NCBI GenBank assembly: GCA_030015575.1
Contig: JASDDO010000026.1
Coordinates: forward strand, 453,693,096-453,757,095
Length of the DNA: 64,000 nt
Direction: 5' to 3'
DNA from: Agapanthus africanus
Lineage: Eukaryota; Streptophyta; Magnoliopsida; Asparagales; Amaryllidaceae
The notes below the pieces were generated by a model that was not told the DNA's origin, did no database searches, and was given only the letters and a program-made list of their open reading frames with translations. Below are positions 22,684 to 34,400 of the stretch, in pieces. Every line of letters begins with the position of its first letter. Position 1 is the stretch's first letter. The position numbers and the translations under genes were made by a program.

Positions 22684-23004
22684 AAGAAACGTATACACTA
22701 GTCTACTCTGGAGTATCGATGCCCAGTCTCGATAATTCTATGACTTTGGCAATTTTAAGGATGTGCTTATAGACTACCCAGCTCCTACAAGTATGACTTC
22801 CATCACAACGCTAGTAGTCAAGCAAATATTCTAAAGGCTCTATCAACATGTATTAGCGATATGTAAAAAGAAATATTTAAACATGTTCAGATAGATTCAA
22901 ACCAGATAGCAATCTATCATATTGAGCAAGACTGTTATTATATATGTATATATCCTAAGCTTCTAAAATATAATATATAATCCTGTACTATATAATAATG
23001 GCCT
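22684..23004 (-). repeat. LTR fragment of a second copia element (F2)
   Basis: It is homologous to the last third of the F1 LTR (from 20487) and of the C LTR (from 34026): GTATACACTAGTCTACTCTGG, then TATCGATGCCCAGTCTCG. Its left part is missing and it abuts F1 coding DNA. Its right end stops at ATGGCCT, where E begins, about 20 bases short of the expected LTR end. Confidence 0.8.
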
Positions 23005-24355
23005 TGTTCAGTCGAAAATATCGCACATTTGATATAACATTTTCCTTACTTTTCTTAAATATTTAAAGGTGTTTATTATAAATATGAAACATATGAGGGT
23101 TTATCTGTAAAATATCTATGTCATATGTTTATATATTATAATTAACATTATGAAGGAAAATATATGCATATAATATTTATATAATATTTTAGTAATTTAA
23201 ATATGCATATCATATCAAATATCCCTAATCAATATTCTTAAAATATAATATCATATAAAATGGTTAGGATAATATCTCAAAAACACCAAATATTACTAAC
23301 ATTTTGATTTGAAATATTGTGCAGATATTAGCTCAGGTCTGAAATCAAGGAGATCCGGGTTAAATCAAGATGTTGGGATCGAATCTACCAAAATATTGAA
23401 GCAAATCACGAGATCTAGCAACGGCAGAGACCCAGAGCATTATTTTCAGAATCTAGACATCTAGGGGATCTCCAAATATCAACACAAAATACTAGAAAAA
23501 ATCCCAAACCATAACTCCACCAAACCGCGGTGGAAGGGCGGCCAAATAGGGGTAAACACGGTGGATCCGCGGCGCTTTGGTGGTCGTACGATGTGAGATT
23601 TCAGGTTCATGATCTTAACAGAATATCTTAACCTATGGAATCTAGAGTTTCTGGTTTTGGGACTATATAAAGGACCGAGAGCCTCACTTGGAAAATCACC
23701 TTTTACACGAAGCAAATCACCGTAAAAGAACAAGTGATCCATGACAGGTCCGCAATTCAACGTGGTAAGGCGCCGCGAGTAATTCTGCACTTGATAGGGT
23801 TCGTAGGATTAAGGTAGAACAATGGATTAGAAAATATTTTAACTTCTTTTAAATCTTATGAAGTTTATAAATTTTAGCAAAAGAATCGTTAACATCCTTC
23901 TCGGGCGTGCTACCAATTTATTGCTAGTCTCGACCGCGATTTGATATCAGATTAACAATTGTTTTGTTAAGGGCTAGATATGAATAGATATCAATGAAGG
24001 GCAAGGGTCAATAGTGGAGAAAACCTAGTTTCTTCCAAGAACCCTAATCCTCATTCATCATTATCTATCTAGTTTTAAATCTATCAAAAGATAAAAAGAG
24101 TCATCTTTATTAGTCATCCTTGACTACTAAATCCCAACAAACCCTACAAGCCTTCTTCTTATAAATTCTACATCCGTGTTTAACATAAATCCAGAATCTA
24201 TTCTCCCTATTCTTTTATTCCTTAATCAACTTGTCTAAAGCAAGATTGAAAGTTCCACGCATCCCTGAGGACGACTCTTACCCATCTCGGCTAGCTACAC
24301 GCGACATCGTTATTGATTGCGGTTAACTACAAACAAACTTTCAAACGATCAATCA
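23005..24355 (+). repeat. 5' LTR of E
   Basis: 1351 bp from TGTTCAGTCG to GATCAATCA, with TATATAAA at 23664-23671 as the likely TATA box. It lacks about 200 bp that the 3' LTR has (about 30492-30695). The gap falls between AAGGCG and CGCGAGTAATT, a GCG microhomology. Confidence 0.9.
23664..23671 (+). promoter_or_regulatory. TATA box of E
   Basis: TATATAAA in the 5' LTR, conserved at 30388-30395 in the 3' LTR. It is assigned by position and orientation only. Confidence 0.55.
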
Positions 24356-24357
24356 AA

Positions 24358-24375
24358 CGACGTCGTTGCCGGGGA
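24358..24375 (+). other. Degraded primer-binding site of E
   Basis: CGACGTCGTTGCCGGGGA lies two bases after the LTR. An undamaged version, TGGCGCCGTTGCCGGGGA, follows the other LTR at 31281. The latter fits the Asp-tRNA 3' end used by Athila-type elements. Three transitions separate the two. Confidence 0.8.
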
Positions 24376-25328
24376 TACGTGCGTAATTTTTTTCCTGCTA
24401 TTCGTGTTGAATTCTTATTCGATCCATATGATAAAAATTAAATAAAACAGCAAATTGTGTAATTAGCGATTAGTGTGCAATTTTTGCGAGGGAATGTGAA
24501 GTCACTTGAATGAGGAATTTAAGATTCAGAGACTTTTAGAAAGGACCAGAGGAGCAAAGGAGGCCACTGTAAAAAATTGTCAAGAGAACCCTCATCTCTG
24601 CGGTGGAACCGTGGCTATTGCATGCAAATGACGGCGGAACCGCGGCGGTCTTGTTGAGTTGTGCCCCCAAATTTTTATGGTAACTTCCTCAACTCTTTCT
24701 CTCTCCTCTGGAAATCCAATAATATATTTTTCTGCAGGATTCTTTGCAAAATATCGCCGCTCAAAAATCTTTTTGCGTGTTTTGTAATTGGTTTGTTTGT
24801 GCATATTTTAAAACGGACTTTAAGGGACAAGACCAAAATTCAGATTATGTGGGGATTTCATTACCCTTCCTAAGCCCCACAAATCACAAAACGAGCATCC
24901 GCATCACCCTACATTAATTAAAAAATATCTAGACCAAGACTCTAAGTACCGTCGCGCTCAATTAGGACAGAGGAGGGTCGTGGGTAATTTATCGCTTATC
25001 CACATTATTTTTGTGGTGTCTAGGCAAGCGTGACTAGGAAAGTGGTTACTTAATTAGGCACACTATTTTCGGTGATTCGTATAGCGGATACCTCCCACTT
25101 ACCTGGCACTTACCTGACCACAGGAGTGATAAAAAGGCGGTAGAGGATTTATCTTGCGACTTGTCCTTTGGAAGTCTAGGAGGGGTCTAGTGACTTGACC
25201 TAGGTGACCTTAGTTCTAGGGTTGATTGTGCATTTTTTGTGTGATTTGCCACACGTCTGACATTTTTCAAAACAAACCATTCAAAATCGTTCTCACACGC
25301 TGTCACTTGCGCTAAACCCGCTTAGTGC
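24376..25328 (+). other. Leader region of E
   Basis: About 950 bases between primer site and gag with no convincing coding frame. The small frames at 24592-24873 lie on both strands and match no retroelement domain. A long leader is usual in Athila-like elements. Confidence 0.6.
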
Positions 25329-27373
25329 ATGCTCTGCTGGAAACGGGAGTCTAGTGCCCGTCTTGTCCGCGTTTCTGCTATCAACTCCGAAGTCGGTACT
25401 TCTTCATCTTCTTTTTCCCCTACACACACCACATCGACCGAGATGGACGGCTCTCCATCATATTTTACCACCACCACCCTGCCACCACCCGTAGGTGCGC
25501 AGAATCCACCTCGCATCTCTCTCCAAGAGAGATGCTACCCGATACGCGGTCCCCTTCCTACTTGTCTATCCCTTCCACTAGCTAATGGGGATAGTTGTGA
25601 AATTAAACCCCACTTTATCAAACTGTTGCCTAAATTTCACGGGCTTGAGTCTGAAGACGCATACGTTTTTATCACCAAATTCGAAAACGTATGCGCAATG
25701 ATGGGTACGTCACAACTTTCAGTGGATGCTACGAGACTACGTCTTCTCCCTTTTACTTTGTGCGATCTAGCAGAAAAATGGTTTTATAACATTGCCGCAC
25801 ACTCTATTTCCAATTGGGATGAATTCGTTATACCATTCCTTAAGAAATTTTATCCCAACCATAAGACCGCCCATGTTCTGAGTGAGATCAACTAGTTTAC
25901 CCAGCTTCCCAACGAACCATTTTGGAAATGTTTTGAACGGTTTAAAGATCTGCTTGTCCAATGTCCTTATCACGGAATCAATAGATGGGATCTGTGCCAA
26001 ATTATATATAAGGGTGTTAATCCAGCGAAAAAGCAGATGCTTGAAACCATTTATCAATGCCATTTCATGTCTAAAGACGATAGGGAAGCTTGGCAATTCC
26101 TGGAAGATCTCGCTGAACAAACTTTACAGTGGGAAAGCGTTAGACCAACGTCGTCTAGGGGAGGTATCCATCAGCTCAATGTTTCCATCGTAGTGAAGGC
26201 CGAAATGACCGCAATGTAAAAGAAACTCGACGCTATCGAAAACAAATTCTCATCTGCCTCCCTAAACCAAGTTACGCTTCCTAAAACCGTGTGTGGTTGC
26301 TGTTCTGACCCATCACATTTGACGGAAGAATGTTCTTTGAGTCCACCGTTTTAAGGTCAAGAACACACTAATGCTGCCTTTCAGCAACGACCTAGAAACG
26401 ATCTTTATTCTTCCACATACAATCATGGATGGAGGGATCATCCTAGTTTTGCTTGGAACCAAAACCAAACTCAAACTCAAAATACGTTTCCAAGACAAAA
26501 TAACTATCAAAGACCCCATCCACAGTAACAACAGCCACCACCACAGAGTCAGCACCCCTTTCAATCGCAAACTTTTTAAAATCCAGCCAACAATTCTGCA
26601 CCGATTAATGATTCTTTCCAAACGGCTGGTACCAAAAAACTCTCCGCACTCGAATGAAGCGTGGATATGTTTATTAAACATTCCATGCAAACGACGGATG
26701 ATTTAAAGTCTTCTATCCAAACGTTAACGCAGAACACCGCCTCCCACGGTGAAAGTATAAAATCGATAGAAACACAACTTGCACAGTTAAATGCCGCAAT
26801 GAGTGCGAGAGAGAAAGGGAAACTTCCGTCTCAACCCCTACCGAATCCTGGCCGCTCACAAAGTTATAATGTGAGTGCCGTTACCATGTTGAGATAGGGA
26901 AGAGTGCTGAACAACCAAGTCGGTGAACAGTTTGATGATGAGGAATCAATTGAAACCCTGGCTTCTACTTCTAACCCTATTTCGTCTAGTCCACCTTCTT
27001 CCGAGCCTATTCTCCGTATTCCCCTAGGCTCGAACCCTCCGCCCACTTCCTCGAGTAAACCTAAAATGATCCCAACTCCAATTCTGGGATCCATTCCATT
27101 CCCACAATCTTCTCCAATGTTGGACCCAACCCTTATTGATAAAGCTCCTTATCCACATAGGTTAAGAGGCAACAGACCAAGTCTACAAATGGAGAAGATT
27201 GTCGAAATTCTTAAGCAAGTTACCATAAATATTCCTCTCCTAGATGCTATTCAACAAGTTCCATCTTATGCGAAAATTCTAAAGGACTTGTGCACTAGGA
27301 AGAAAAAAATTCAAGTACCTAAAAAAGTTTTCTTAGCGAGTAATGTAAGCACTGCGTTTACCCAAAAATTACC
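25329..27373 (+). pseudogene. Broken gag of E
   Basis: A single reading frame runs through with several nonsense codons. The start near 25329 is the first open codon, not a proven start. The capsid region (IKPHFIKLLPKFHGLESEDAY near 25610, KFENVCAMMG, LAEKWFYNI, FLKKFYPNH near 25840) is Athila-like. Breaks include a TAG at 25893-25895, a TAA at 26217-26219, a TAA near 26353 and others to 26895. The zinc knuckle CGCCSDPSHLTEEC (CX2CX4HX4C) lies near 26292-26333. A coiled-coil-like stretch with SIKSIETQLAQLN at about 26750 precedes a Ser/Pro-rich linker. It leads directly into the protease. Confidence 0.85.
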
Positions 27374-28254
27374 CAAGAAATGAACGGACCCTGGAAGTCC
27401 TACCATATCTATTTCTATTCGGGGTAAAACTATCAATCGTGCTCTACTCGATTTAGGTGCTAGTGTTAACTTGCTTCCGTATTCTGTGTATGAGCAATTA
27501 GGGATTGGAGAGTTAAAACCGGCACACTGCACTCTTTAGATGGCATATCGATCTATCACCCAACCTAGGGGTGAGCTTGAGGATGTGTTAATAAAAGTCG
27601 GGGAATTTATATTCCCTGTGGACTTTATCGTTATAGATACACAGCCTGTAGCAAACCCCGAAACTAAATCCCGGTGATTCTAGGTCGACTTTTTCTTGCG
27701 ACTTCCAACGCAATAATCAATTTTCGAAACGGCTCTATGACCCTATCCTTCTGGATGATGTCAATTGAGCTTAACATTTACAAGTTGGGAAGTGAACCCT
27801 TCGAACCCTATGCTCAAGTATTTTCTGTCGAAGCGATAGATTCCGACAGCAGCGAATTTGAACAGCTTCACGATTCTGATCTTGACTCCGCTAGTACGTT
27901 GTTGTTTGACCCTGCTAGCAGTCCGGTTCAACATATAACGCTAAATATGAACCTTTTATGGAGTCCGAGTATCATCCCGTTCTTTCCGATGAAATTATTA
28001 TTCGGGATATCGATGAAAGGTTTGAAGAAATCTTCGCTGAAGAACTCGCATTCTTAGAAAACATGGGAGTTGTGATGAATCAACCCCAACACAAAGAAGT
28101 TGAACCACCACCCCTTCTCCTTATAAAAAACGAGAATGTGAGTAATCCACCATTATTGTTTCGTCTCTATAAATCGAGACGTAAACCCGTTCTATTCCAC
28201 CTCTTATCCCCTCCCCACTTCTTCACGTCGATATGTGACATGTTCTTCTACTAA
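27374..28254 (+). pseudogene. Athila-type protease region of E and following linker
   Basis: The catalytic motif is LLDLGASVNLLPYSVY, near 27450-27495. DLGAS is the usual Athila form. It is followed by VGEFIFPVDFIVID near 27600 and, after a 1-bp frameshift near 27665, by VILGRLFLATSNAIINF near 27675. A TGA ends the preceding frame at 27380-27382 and a TAG lies near 27538. An acidic stretch (SDSSEFEQLHDSDLDS) and a Pro-rich tail follow to 28254. In complete relatives RT would come next, but nothing RT-like is present. Confidence 0.8.
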
Positions 28255-29728
28255 CCAGTGCGCTACATTGATAAATTTTTTGAATGGTTGGTGTTGACTT
28301 TTGGTCTTTGTAAAGCTTTATATTGACCAATAACTTTAACCCCCCCTCTTTATAATTTTAAACGTTTAATACTATTTTACTCAAGTTTGGGGGGGGGGAG
28401 AAAATATATTTTGGCTCTTGAAAGAAAATAAATTTTTACATAATTATGAGCCAAAAAAAGTTTGGGGGAGGATTTCACTGTCATTTATTCATGTCCCCGT
28501 TACTAACTTTTCCTCCTAAGTCTACAGTTTTTTAAGCTTAATAGATGACATCAGTGAGGACACTTCTGCAAACAGATTTGGGGGAGGTTTGTGCTTATTT
28601 ACGCATTATTTTGTATTATACTATATATAAGCACAAAAAAAATTGATAATGAAAGTTTGAAGTGAAAAATTACATCTGAAAAATAGGAATAGTTTAAGAA
28701 AAGCAAGAAAGTTAGATGTTATCTTATACGAAACTAGTAATAAGAAGTTATGAGCCATTGTCCCAAGGGTTAGTAAGATAAAGGAAATTACTAATCTGAG
28801 GATAAAATTAAGTTTGAAAAATAGTCCCTATTCTTGAGTCCAAACACTTGAACGTTGATACCCTACCATACGCACTTACACACATCTTGAAACTTGGGAT
28901 AGTATAGGATACCTTGTAATGCTCTTGTCTAAAAGCCTTGGTATGAAGAAAAATAAAAGACATCAAAAATATAAGTGGTGAGAAAAAAATGAACAATGGT
29001 TTTGTAATTACTTAAGGCAGCCTAAAAAAATATAGCGAGGGTGCTTTATCACCTATTACCTTAGACCAACTGGTTTGGGTGCCACTGCTAAGCCTTAGGT
29101 GTTGCAAGACGAGAATTTTAGGCCTAAATGCACGAGCACATTTTTTTATCGGTTGGTTAGTACCTCAAGAAGTATTAACGGTCGCATGAAGGATATGTGA
29201 GCAATTTCATCGAAATTATTCACCGACTAAAAGGTACTAAGAAAGATGGACAAGAATATGATAGCTTGAATTGAATTCTCTAGGTGTAGGGATGTTTTTT
29301 ACACACACGTAGGGGTATATGATCGATATTTGGATGAATGGTAGGGAGGAAGGCTAAAGGCGATGTTTTATTGAGGGATGATTTGATTTCTAACATTTTT
29401 TCATGACCATTAAGATATGGCTCATGGAAACCGAAAAGCTAGTGGAGTTGGAAACTCTTATTTTCAAGTTCTTTCATTTATAGTTCTTATCTTTGTACGT
29501 AACTTTCATCTTCTTTCTTTTATTATAGGATTTTGTGGGTGTAACCCGCTGAAAACCCTCAGAAGACAACACTCCTCCTAATAGGGACACCTAGCGGTTT
29601 AACGGCTTGTTGCACGTGTTCAGTGCAATCGTGTTGCCTACGAAAGTGTGCTACTTAAGGTTTTTTTTTTCTCCCTCTCTTTAATAACTAGTTTGCTCGG
29701 GACGATCAAAGTTAAGTTTGGGGGTATT
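28255..29728 (+). other. Non-coding 3' internal region of E with repeated polypurine tracts
   Basis: No coding frame of note. Polypurine tracts of the form AAGTTTGGGGG or GATTTGGGGGAGG occur near 28385, 28460 and 28578 as well as at the LTR boundary (29714-29727). Such multiple PPT-like tracts are typical of Athila 3' regions. Here they follow the protease directly, which marks the deletion of RT-RNase H-integrase. Confidence 0.7.
29714..29727 (+). other. Polypurine tract of E
   Basis: AAGTTTGGGGGTAT immediately before the 3' LTR start at 29729. It confirms + strand orientation. Confidence 0.8.
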
Positions 29729-31278
29729 TGTTCAGTCGAAAATACGCACATTTGATATAATATTTTCCTTACTTTTCTTAAATATTTAAAGGTGTTTATT
29801 ATAAATATGAAACATATGAGGGTTTATCTGTAAAATATCTATTTTCATATGTTTATATATTATAATTAATATTATGATGGAAAATATATGCATATAATAT
29901 TTATATAATATTTTAGTAATTTAAATATGCATATCATATCAAAAATCCCTAATCAATATTCTTAAAATATAATATCATATAAAATAGTTAGGATAATATC
30001 TCAAAAACACCAAATATTACTAACATTTTGATTTGAGATATTGTGCAGATATTAGCTCAGGTATGGAATCAAGGAGATCCGGGTTAAATCAAGATGTTGG
30101 GATCGAATCTGCCAAAATATTGAAGCAAATCACGAGATCTAGCAACGGCAGAGACCCAGAGCATTATTTTCAGAATCTAGACATCTAGGGGATCTCCAAA
30201 TATCAACACAAAATACTAGAAAAAATCCCAAACCATAACTCCACCAAACCGCGGTGGAAGGGCGGCCAAATAGGGGTAAACACGGTGGATCCGCGGCGCT
30301 TTGGTGGTCGTACGATGTGAGATTTCAGGTTCATGATCTTAACAGCATATCTTAACCTATGGAATCTAGAGTTTCTGGTTTTGGGACTATATAAAGGACC
30401 GAGAGCCTCACTTGGAAAATTACCTTTTACACGAAGCAAATCAACGTCAAAGAACAAGTGATCTACGACAGGTCCGCAATTCGACGTGATAAGGCGATGT
30501 GAGATTCGACAGAACATCTACTTCCTATGAGGCAGAGATCGAGAGTAACTTCTTCTTCCTCTTGTAATCTAAACTCGAAGGTTTTGTAATTATGAATTTG
30601 ATTAATAAAAGTAGATCATTAGATTAATTAGTTTGCATTTATTTTTTGTATTTACATTATGATCTCTATCCGTTTTTCTTCTATCTCCATCATGCGCGAG
30701 TAATTCTCCGCTTGATAGGGTTCGTAGGATTAAGGTAGAACAATGGGTAAGAAAATATTTTAAATTCTTTTAAGTCTTATGAAGTTTATAAATTTTAGTA
30801 AAAGAATCGTTAACATCTTTATCGGGCGCGCTACCAATTTATTGCTAGTTTCGACCGCGATTTGAGATCAGATTAACAATTGTTTTGTTAAGGGTTAGAC
30901 ATGAATAGATATCAATGAAGATACAAGGGTCAATAGTGGGGAAACCCTAGTTTCTTCCAAGAACCCTAATCCTCATTCATCACTATCTATCTAGTTTTAA
31001 ATCTATCAAAAGATAAAAAGAAGTCATCTTTATTAGTCATCCATGAGTACTAAATCCTAACGAACCTTACAATACTTCTTCTTATAAATTCTACATCTAT
31101 GTTTAACATAGATCTAGAATCTATTCTCCCTATTCTTTTATTCTTTAATCAACTCGTCTAAAGCAAGATTGAAAGTTCCATGCATCCCTAAGGACGACTC
31201 GTACTCATCTCGGCTAGCTACACGCGATACCGTTATTGATTGTGGTTAACTACAAAAACACTTTCAAACGATCAATCA
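29729..31278 (+). repeat. 3' LTR of E
   Basis: 1550 bp, same ends as the 5' LTR, with about 200 extra bases at 30492-30695 that are probably original and lost from the 5' LTR. Confidence 0.9.
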
Positions 31279-31280
31279 AA

Positions 31281-31298
31281 TGGCGCCGTTGCCGGGGA
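31281..31298 (+). other. Intact primer-binding site after the 3' LTR of E
   Basis: TGGCGCCGTTGCCGGGGA lies two bases beyond the 3' LTR, where flanking target DNA is expected. It shows that a second internal region once followed this LTR and was lost, with copia F2 sequence resuming at about 31301. Confidence 0.85.
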
Positions 31299-32154
31299 AC
31301 TGATGTCTCACTTGCACTAAGGTTATGTATTGGCATTTCGCAAACCTATCATCTCGAATAGCCTCTCGAACTACGTCTGAGGGATGACTTTTATAAGTGG
31401 ATCTGCAGTGTTGTCCTTCGTGTCTACTCTACGCACCTCAATCTCTTGGCGATCCACCATCTCCCTGATTAGGTGATACCGTCTCAAGATGTGTCTGGAT
31501 CTCTGATGGGACCGTGTTTCCTTCGCTAAAGCAATAGCCCCATTGTTGTCACAATATAAAGGTATTAGTTCAACAATGGACGGAACCACCTGAAGTTCTG
31601 TAATGAACTTCCTCATCCAGACTTCTGCTTTTGTGGCGTCACAAGTAGCGTTATACTCTGCCTCCATGGTCGAGTCAGCTATGAAGTCCTGTTTGGAGCT
31701 CTTCCAATAGACCGCCCCTCCATTGAGGGTGAATACATAACCCAGCATGGATTTGGAGTCATCCTTATCACTTTGGAAGCTGGAGTCAGCGAAGGCCTCG
31801 ATCTGGAGGTCTTTACTGCCGTATACCAAGAACATCTCCTTAGTCCTTCTCAGGTACTTGAGAATGTTCTTTACTGCTATCATGTGCTTCTCCCCTGGGT
31901 TTGAATGATACCTGCTTACCACGCTTAGTGCGTAAGAAACATCTGGTCTGGTACATAACATCGAATACATTATAGATTGTACGGCCGAAGCGTAGGGTAT
32001 AATACTCATGCGATCCCTTTCCAAATCAGTTTTGGAAGACATCTCTTTGGAAAGGGTGATCCCATGACAAGCGGGTAAATTACTGTGCTTGGAATCTTCC
32101 ATACTAAATCTTTTCGGTATGATGTTAATGTACCTGGACTGTGAAAGTCCTAAC
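31299..32154 (-). pseudogene. Truncated RT-RNase H of copia element F2
   Basis: A polypurine-tract remnant (CACTTGCAC, about 31308) is followed on the - strand by the C-terminal end of a copia pol close to F1 and C. RT palm residues SRYIN, then RFSMEDSKHSNLPACHG near 32100, lead to RNase H with LNGGAVYWKSSKQ near 31720, STMEAEYNATCDATK and YCDNNGAIALAKE near 31560. The frame ends at 31371. The upstream part, including the YVDD box, is cut off at 32154 by the LTR of C. The LTR of this copy is the fragment at 22684-23004, separated from it by E. Confidence 0.85.
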
Positions 32155-32891
32155 TGAAAGTATGCCTTAGCACTACTACTGGGTTTTAAGAAGTATCAAG
32201 TATACAATTTTAAAAAATCTAGTGTGCTAATGCATGCTATCCTAGAATCGAACTAGAGAATTAGGGTTTGTATGCATGTAAATAAACTTTACACTAAGTG
32301 AATAGAGAATACAACCTTTGTAGACCGGTCCTTCACTTCTAAAGCTCCAAGTAGTAGTCCCTAAAACTCTTCATAGGCTCCACTTGGCAAAAGGAACGAG
32401 CTTGCTTAAGGATTTTCGAGGTAGAAAATGATCCACCTTCAGGTATCTCTAACTCAAGCTACCTCTTCACTAACTAGGGAATTAGTGAAGGAAACAACCT
32501 ATACTAAAGGGCTAGTTTGGTATAGATTGATGAAGTAGAAATTTTGCTCACTTTGGAATTATATTTCTCTTTCTCTTTTTCAATCCAAGAAAATCAAGAA
32601 GAGGAAGAAGAAGAACTAGAACTCATGTAGAACTAAGGGTGAAAAAATATCTCATAGATATTTGTAGAGAGTTAACCATGGTTAAAGATAATGGTTGGGG
32701 TTAAAAAATATCTAGAGTAAAACAAAATTAGTGGAATTAGTCAAGGCTTCTACATGCTTCCACAAGCATCTAAGTCATGCTAATTTCCACCTCATTTTGA
32801 TTTTACTCTAAATAAATAATTACCATAATTATCTTTAGTTTGGTGTGAGTCTCAAACACCCATGTTCTATGTATCAACCACCATGACACAA

Positions 32892-32901
32892 TAGTATATG
32901 T

Positions 32902-32934
<33 letters not shown>

Positions 32935-33003
32935 CATAATTATATATATCAACATATATTTATATATATCAACACACACACACATATATATATATATTTA
33001 TAT
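32892..33003. repeat. AT-rich microsatellite cluster in LTR of C
   Basis: Runs of TA with short CA and TATCAACATA interruptions. They produce a spurious Tyr/Ile-rich frame on the - strand. Confidence 0.9.
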
Positions 33004-34283
33004 CCAAGAGAAGAAATTCTTTAGTGAGCTAATATTAGTTAATATATATTAATATATCAAATATATAATTATATATCAAATTATTAAATCAACACTTGAT
33101 TCAATAATCCTGCTATATTATATATAACCGACTAATATCATTTATATGTATATCAATTTTATCGAATCAACACTTGATTCAATAGCCCGGTTATATCACA
33201 TATAACCGACCGATATAATATATCGCGAGATTAGAATACGGTATCACATACACGTATTTAATCAAGGTCCCTCACATATCACATCTGTGCCCTACTACGT
33301 TTCGCTTGAGCTAGGAAACCTCTGTATGTGACTCTAAAGACTCGTCAATACGCCATCAGTAGGTAATGATCACATCAATTACCCACAAGCCGTCAGCGGT
33401 ACTAGCTGGACGTAACGGCTATCCAGGTATTGGGCGAATAGAAGATCAACAAGAAAGCTTGTCCAAACTCCCATGAAGCTTATAAGTAACATTACCGTAC
33501 AATCCGGTCTCTTCCCCCTGATATGTCGCATATCGAGTCTTGGGGTGGAAACATCAGACCCCGGTAGTTTAATAAGTCATGCCGATGTATGGCCTATAAC
33601 GGTTCGAGAAACTACTGATAACACTTACCAGTCAATCTCATCAGCAGCCCTGGCCAGGGACTTCCTGTTATAGCCAATCGAGCATAGCGCAACATCAACT
33701 CCCAATACCGGGAGAGACAAAACCCCTCATATCGCTCATTGCCTCCATGTGACTCGGGACTGTACCCAAAATTCACCTGTTTGCACGATTCCTTTGAGCC
33801 ATGGTAGGGAGGAAATCAAACTACAGTGGGAGGCACACAAGACTCTATGACAATCTCGGGTCTACAGACTAACCAGTACCGGTGTTACCAGAGAACTGCT
33901 ATCTAAAGATAGGTATAGTACCATCTAGGAGTTCTCGGCGAGTCCTGTTCGGTATACCCATTCTCTAATGAGCACCTGTGTACAATCTCTGATGTCAAAT
34001 ACCAATGGTTATGGGATCAACCATGTCAAGAAACGTACACACTAGTCTACTCTGGAATATCGATGCCCTGTCTCAATAATCGCTCGACTAGGAACTATTA
34101 AAGGATATACTTGTGGACCACCCTGGCCCCACTAGTATGATCTGCATCATAGTCCTGATAGTCAAGTATATATTCTAAGGGCTTTATCAACATGTATGAG
34201 AGAGACAGTATGATAATAATACAAGTGTACATGTTAAGATAAAGTGCAACCAGATAGCATACTATCATGTCGAGCAAGAAATT

Positions 34284-34285
<2 letters not shown>

Positions 34286-34320
<35 letters not shown>
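34286..34320. repeat. (TA)n microsatellite in LTR of C
   Basis: About 17 perfect TA units. They generate the Ile-Tyr tail of overlapping - strand frames, which is not protein. Confidence 0.95.
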
Positions 34321-34325
<5 letters not shown>

Positions 34326-34388
34326 AGCATCCACTATAATATACAATCACGTACAATAATAGCCTCTGGGGTATACATATGACTAACA

Positions 34389-34400
34389 ATCTCCTATTTG
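34389..34400 (-). other. Polypurine tract of C
   Basis: The - strand reads AAATAGGAGAT before the LTR start TGTTAGTC. It is slightly diverged from the F1, A and B form (AAGTGGGAGAT). Confidence 0.75.

Larger units (their letters stand above)
23005..31278 (+). mobile_element. Athila-like Ty3/gypsy derivative E, without RT or integrase
   Basis: Two LTRs starting TGTTCAGTCGAAAATA flank an internal region with a primer site, gag, a protease of the DLGAS type, and then about 1.5 kb of non-coding DNA with repeated AAGTTTGGGGG tracts. No reverse transcriptase, RNase H or integrase motif is present between 27750 and 29728. The element is about 8.3 kb, shorter than full Athila-type elements. No target duplication was found. 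The right end carries a primer-site remnant beyond the LTR. Confidence 0.85.
32155..34388 (-). repeat. 3' LTR of copia element C
   Basis: Begins TGAAAGTATGCC inside F2's RT and ends ACTAACA before a polypurine tract, 2234 bp. It shares the copia-LTR signature blocks (CCTTTGAGCCATGGTAGGG near 33792, TATCGATGCCC near 34060) with F1, A and B. Its left half is unusually AT-rich with TA microsatellites. The 5' LTR lies outside the window. Confidence 0.85.

Noticed and set aside
34098..34346. Ile-Tyr repeat peptide frames near the (TA)n tracts
   Set aside because: Direct translation of TA microsatellites.
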